From Actinomycetes bacterium (GTDB lineage: Bacteria > Actinomycetota > Humimicrobiia > JAHJRV01), in the NCBI GenBank assembly GCA_030612085.1, contig JAUWOM010000060.1, forward strand, positions 1 through 6,622: a stretch of DNA of 6,622 nucleotides, read 5' to 3'. Within the stretch, counting starts at the first letter, position 1. Every line of letters starts with the position of its first letter. A model generated the notes under the pieces. That model saw only the letters and a list, made by a program, of their open reading frames with translations. It was not told the origin of the DNA and did not search any database. The position numbers and the translations under genes are program-made. Shown piece after piece: positions 5,908 through 6,622 of the stretch.

Positions 5908-6342
5908 ATGGTAAAAACAGACCCAATTTGTGGAAAACGAGGAATAATAGAAGCATACGGTCATTATTTTTGTGGTAAAGAATGCATTAGTATATATGAA
6001 GAAAAATATAATATTAAAAGAGAAAGAGGTTATATTACTGGTGCTAAATCAGAAAAATGGTATAGAGAAAAAACTTTTTTAGTTATTCTTGGTTTAATTG
6101 TTATAAAGGCATTATTTGTTATTATCTCTGCAATTATAATTGCAATAGTTACTGGCTTGATTTATCAGTTCCTGGATAAAAAAGGTCTTATAGAATCCAA
6201 CGAGAATGTAGTTGAAATTAATGATGACTTTTTAATCCTAAAAGACATAAAGAAAAGATGGAAAGAACACAGATTTAGTTTAGTGAATGTAAAAAATGGT
6301 GTTATTGATATAATTAGAAACCATGAGTTAATATACAAGTAA
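5908..6342 (+). CDS. Membrane protein with N-terminal YHS/TRASH-like Cys cluster
   Basis: A 144-residue protein starting at ATG 5908, with AGGA at 5896-5899 as ribosome site, and ending at TAA 6340-6342. Residues 5-31 (DPICG, then HYFCGKECISIYEEKY) form a metal-binding-like module with Cys8, Cys22 and Cys26. The first 'DPxCG' and the 'YFCxxxC...[FY]E' half are typical of YHS and TRASH zinc/heavy-metal modules. Residues 56-88 are strongly hydrophobic, long enough for one long or two tightly packed membrane helices. The rest (89-144) is charged and probably cytoplasmic. Such modules often sit on heavy-metal permeases, and the tail IKKRWKEHRFS is vaguely like segments of those, but no permease domain is present. 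It may be a small metal-sensing membrane protein or a shortened relative of a permease. No partner gene is in the window. Function unknown. Confidence 0.75.
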   Translation: MVKTDPICGKRGIIEAYGHYFCGKECISIYEEKYNIKRERGYITGAKSEKWYREKTFLVILGLIVIKALFVIISAIIIAIVTGLIYQFLDKKGLIESNENVVEINDDFLILKDIKKRWKEHRFSLVNVKNGVIDIIRNHELIYK

Positions 6343-6388
6343 TAACCTTTACATTTTTTTATTGTAACAATATAGATTTTTATAAATA

Positions 6389-6418
6389 TTGACAAATAAT
6401 AAATTTTTGATTTAGAAT
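6389..6418 (+). promoter_or_regulatory. Strong sigma70-type promoter for the riboswitch transcript
   Basis: TTGACA at 6389-6394 is a perfect -35; TAGAAT at 6413-6418 differs from the -10 consensus at one base; spacing is 18. The predicted start near 6425 lies about 20 bases before the riboswitch, exactly where a leader RNA should begin. This is the best promoter in the window. Confidence 0.75.
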
Positions 6419-6445
6419 TTTACCCAACAATAGAAAATTTAATAA

Positions 6446-6556
6446 TTTGCTGAATTCAAAAGAAGCGGAGGAACCATCTTATTGGGGTGAATCTTGCAAA
6501 AGCAAGTAGGGTTAAAGTCTTTCGATCCAAACCCGTCAGCTAACTCCGTAAGCATT
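6446..6556 (+). promoter_or_regulatory. ydaO/yuaA-type cyclic di-AMP riboswitch
   Basis: The conserved core of the ydaO family is present in order: GCGGAGGAACCA (6465-6476), TTGGGGTGAATC (6482-6493), GTAGGGTT (6506-6513), TCTTTCGATCC (6518-6528), AACCCGTCAGCTAACTCCGT (6530-6549), AAGC (6550-6553). Supporting helices are TGCT (6448-6451)/AGCA (6551-6554), CGGAG (6466-6470)/CTCCG (6544-6548), CTTGC/GCAAG around an AAAA tetraloop (6493-6506), and GGGTT (6509-6513)/AACCC (6530-6534). The class binds c-di-AMP and usually turns off genes for cell-wall hydrolases or potassium and osmolyte transport. The regulated gene lies beyond the right edge and cannot be named. The boundaries are approximate. 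Confidence 0.92.
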
Positions 6557-6571
6557 GAGAGAGGTTCATTT

Positions 6572-6610
6572 GGTTACTGATGGTTTCTTCAGTGACCTTA
6601 TTTTTATTAG
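6572..6610 (+). terminator. Intrinsic terminator: expression platform of the riboswitch
   Basis: GGTTACTGA (6572-6580) pairs with TCAGTGACC (6589-6597) in 9 base pairs (one T-G wobble) around an 8-base loop, followed by TTATTTTTATT (6598-6608). It begins 16-18 bases after the riboswitch closing stem. This is the arrangement of a transcriptional OFF switch in which c-di-AMP binding favours termination. An ATG at 6613 follows closely but has no ribosome site and too little sequence to judge. Confidence 0.85.
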
Positions 6611-6622
6611 AAATGAATATGA

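Noticed and set aside
6165..6395. Minus-strand 76-codon frame overlapping the Cys-cluster membrane protein
   Set aside because: Low-complexity AT-rich shadow of the + strand gene and its 3' flank.
1..6622. CRISPR array or toxin-antitoxin / defence system
   Set aside because: No regularly spaced direct repeats and no gene pair with such signatures were seen on either strand.

Overview
The window is AT-rich DNA (about one third G+C by eye) from a bacterium. Bacterial identity rests on four things: sigma70-like promoters (TTGACA/TAGAAT near the right end), purine-rich Shine-Dalgarno sites, a CCA-encoding tRNA-Ser gene, and a ydaO/yuaA-type (cyclic di-AMP) riboswitch followed by an intrinsic terminator. 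Nothing here fixes the phylum. The mixture of intact genes, gene stumps and a dispersed palindromic repeat looks like an accessory or decaying stretch of an uncultured bacterial genome.

Left to right on the + strand: the last 57 codons of a gene running in from the left (possibly an HD-superfamily protein); an AT-rich gap with a promoter; an intact 675-codon S9-family (acylaminoacyl-peptidase-like) serine peptidase. A decayed block of about 1.1 kb follows. It holds the C-terminal stump of an alpha/beta hydrolase, a short ORF resembling only the N-terminus of a squalene-cyclase-like protein, and a full-length LysE-family exporter gene broken by one in-frame TAA. After a gene-free gap of about 400 bases comes an intact TM1586-like nitroreductase of 301 codons, starting just downstream of a 12-bp hairpin. 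Next is a small ORF for a putative two-helix membrane protein. On the minus strand lies the C-terminal piece of a serpin, with recognisable hinge, breach and C-terminal strands, ending about 46 bases before a + strand tRNA-Ser(GGA) gene. Beyond the tRNA is a 136-bp palindromic REP/MITE-like element, then a 144-codon membrane protein with a YHS/TRASH-like Cys cluster at its N-terminus.

The right end is a regulatory leader: promoter, c-di-AMP riboswitch, terminator hairpin with a T-tract. It must control a gene just outside the window. The genes do not form one pathway. The intact ones (peptidase, nitroreductase, Cys-cluster membrane protein) each have their own ribosome site and are separated by long spacers, so they look like independent units. 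The clearest story is gene erosion, with at least three recognisable broken genes (LysE, alpha/beta hydrolase, serpin) and one probable one (cyclase-like), plus a well-preserved c-di-AMP control element at the edge. I did not find convincing evidence for an undescribed multi-gene system.
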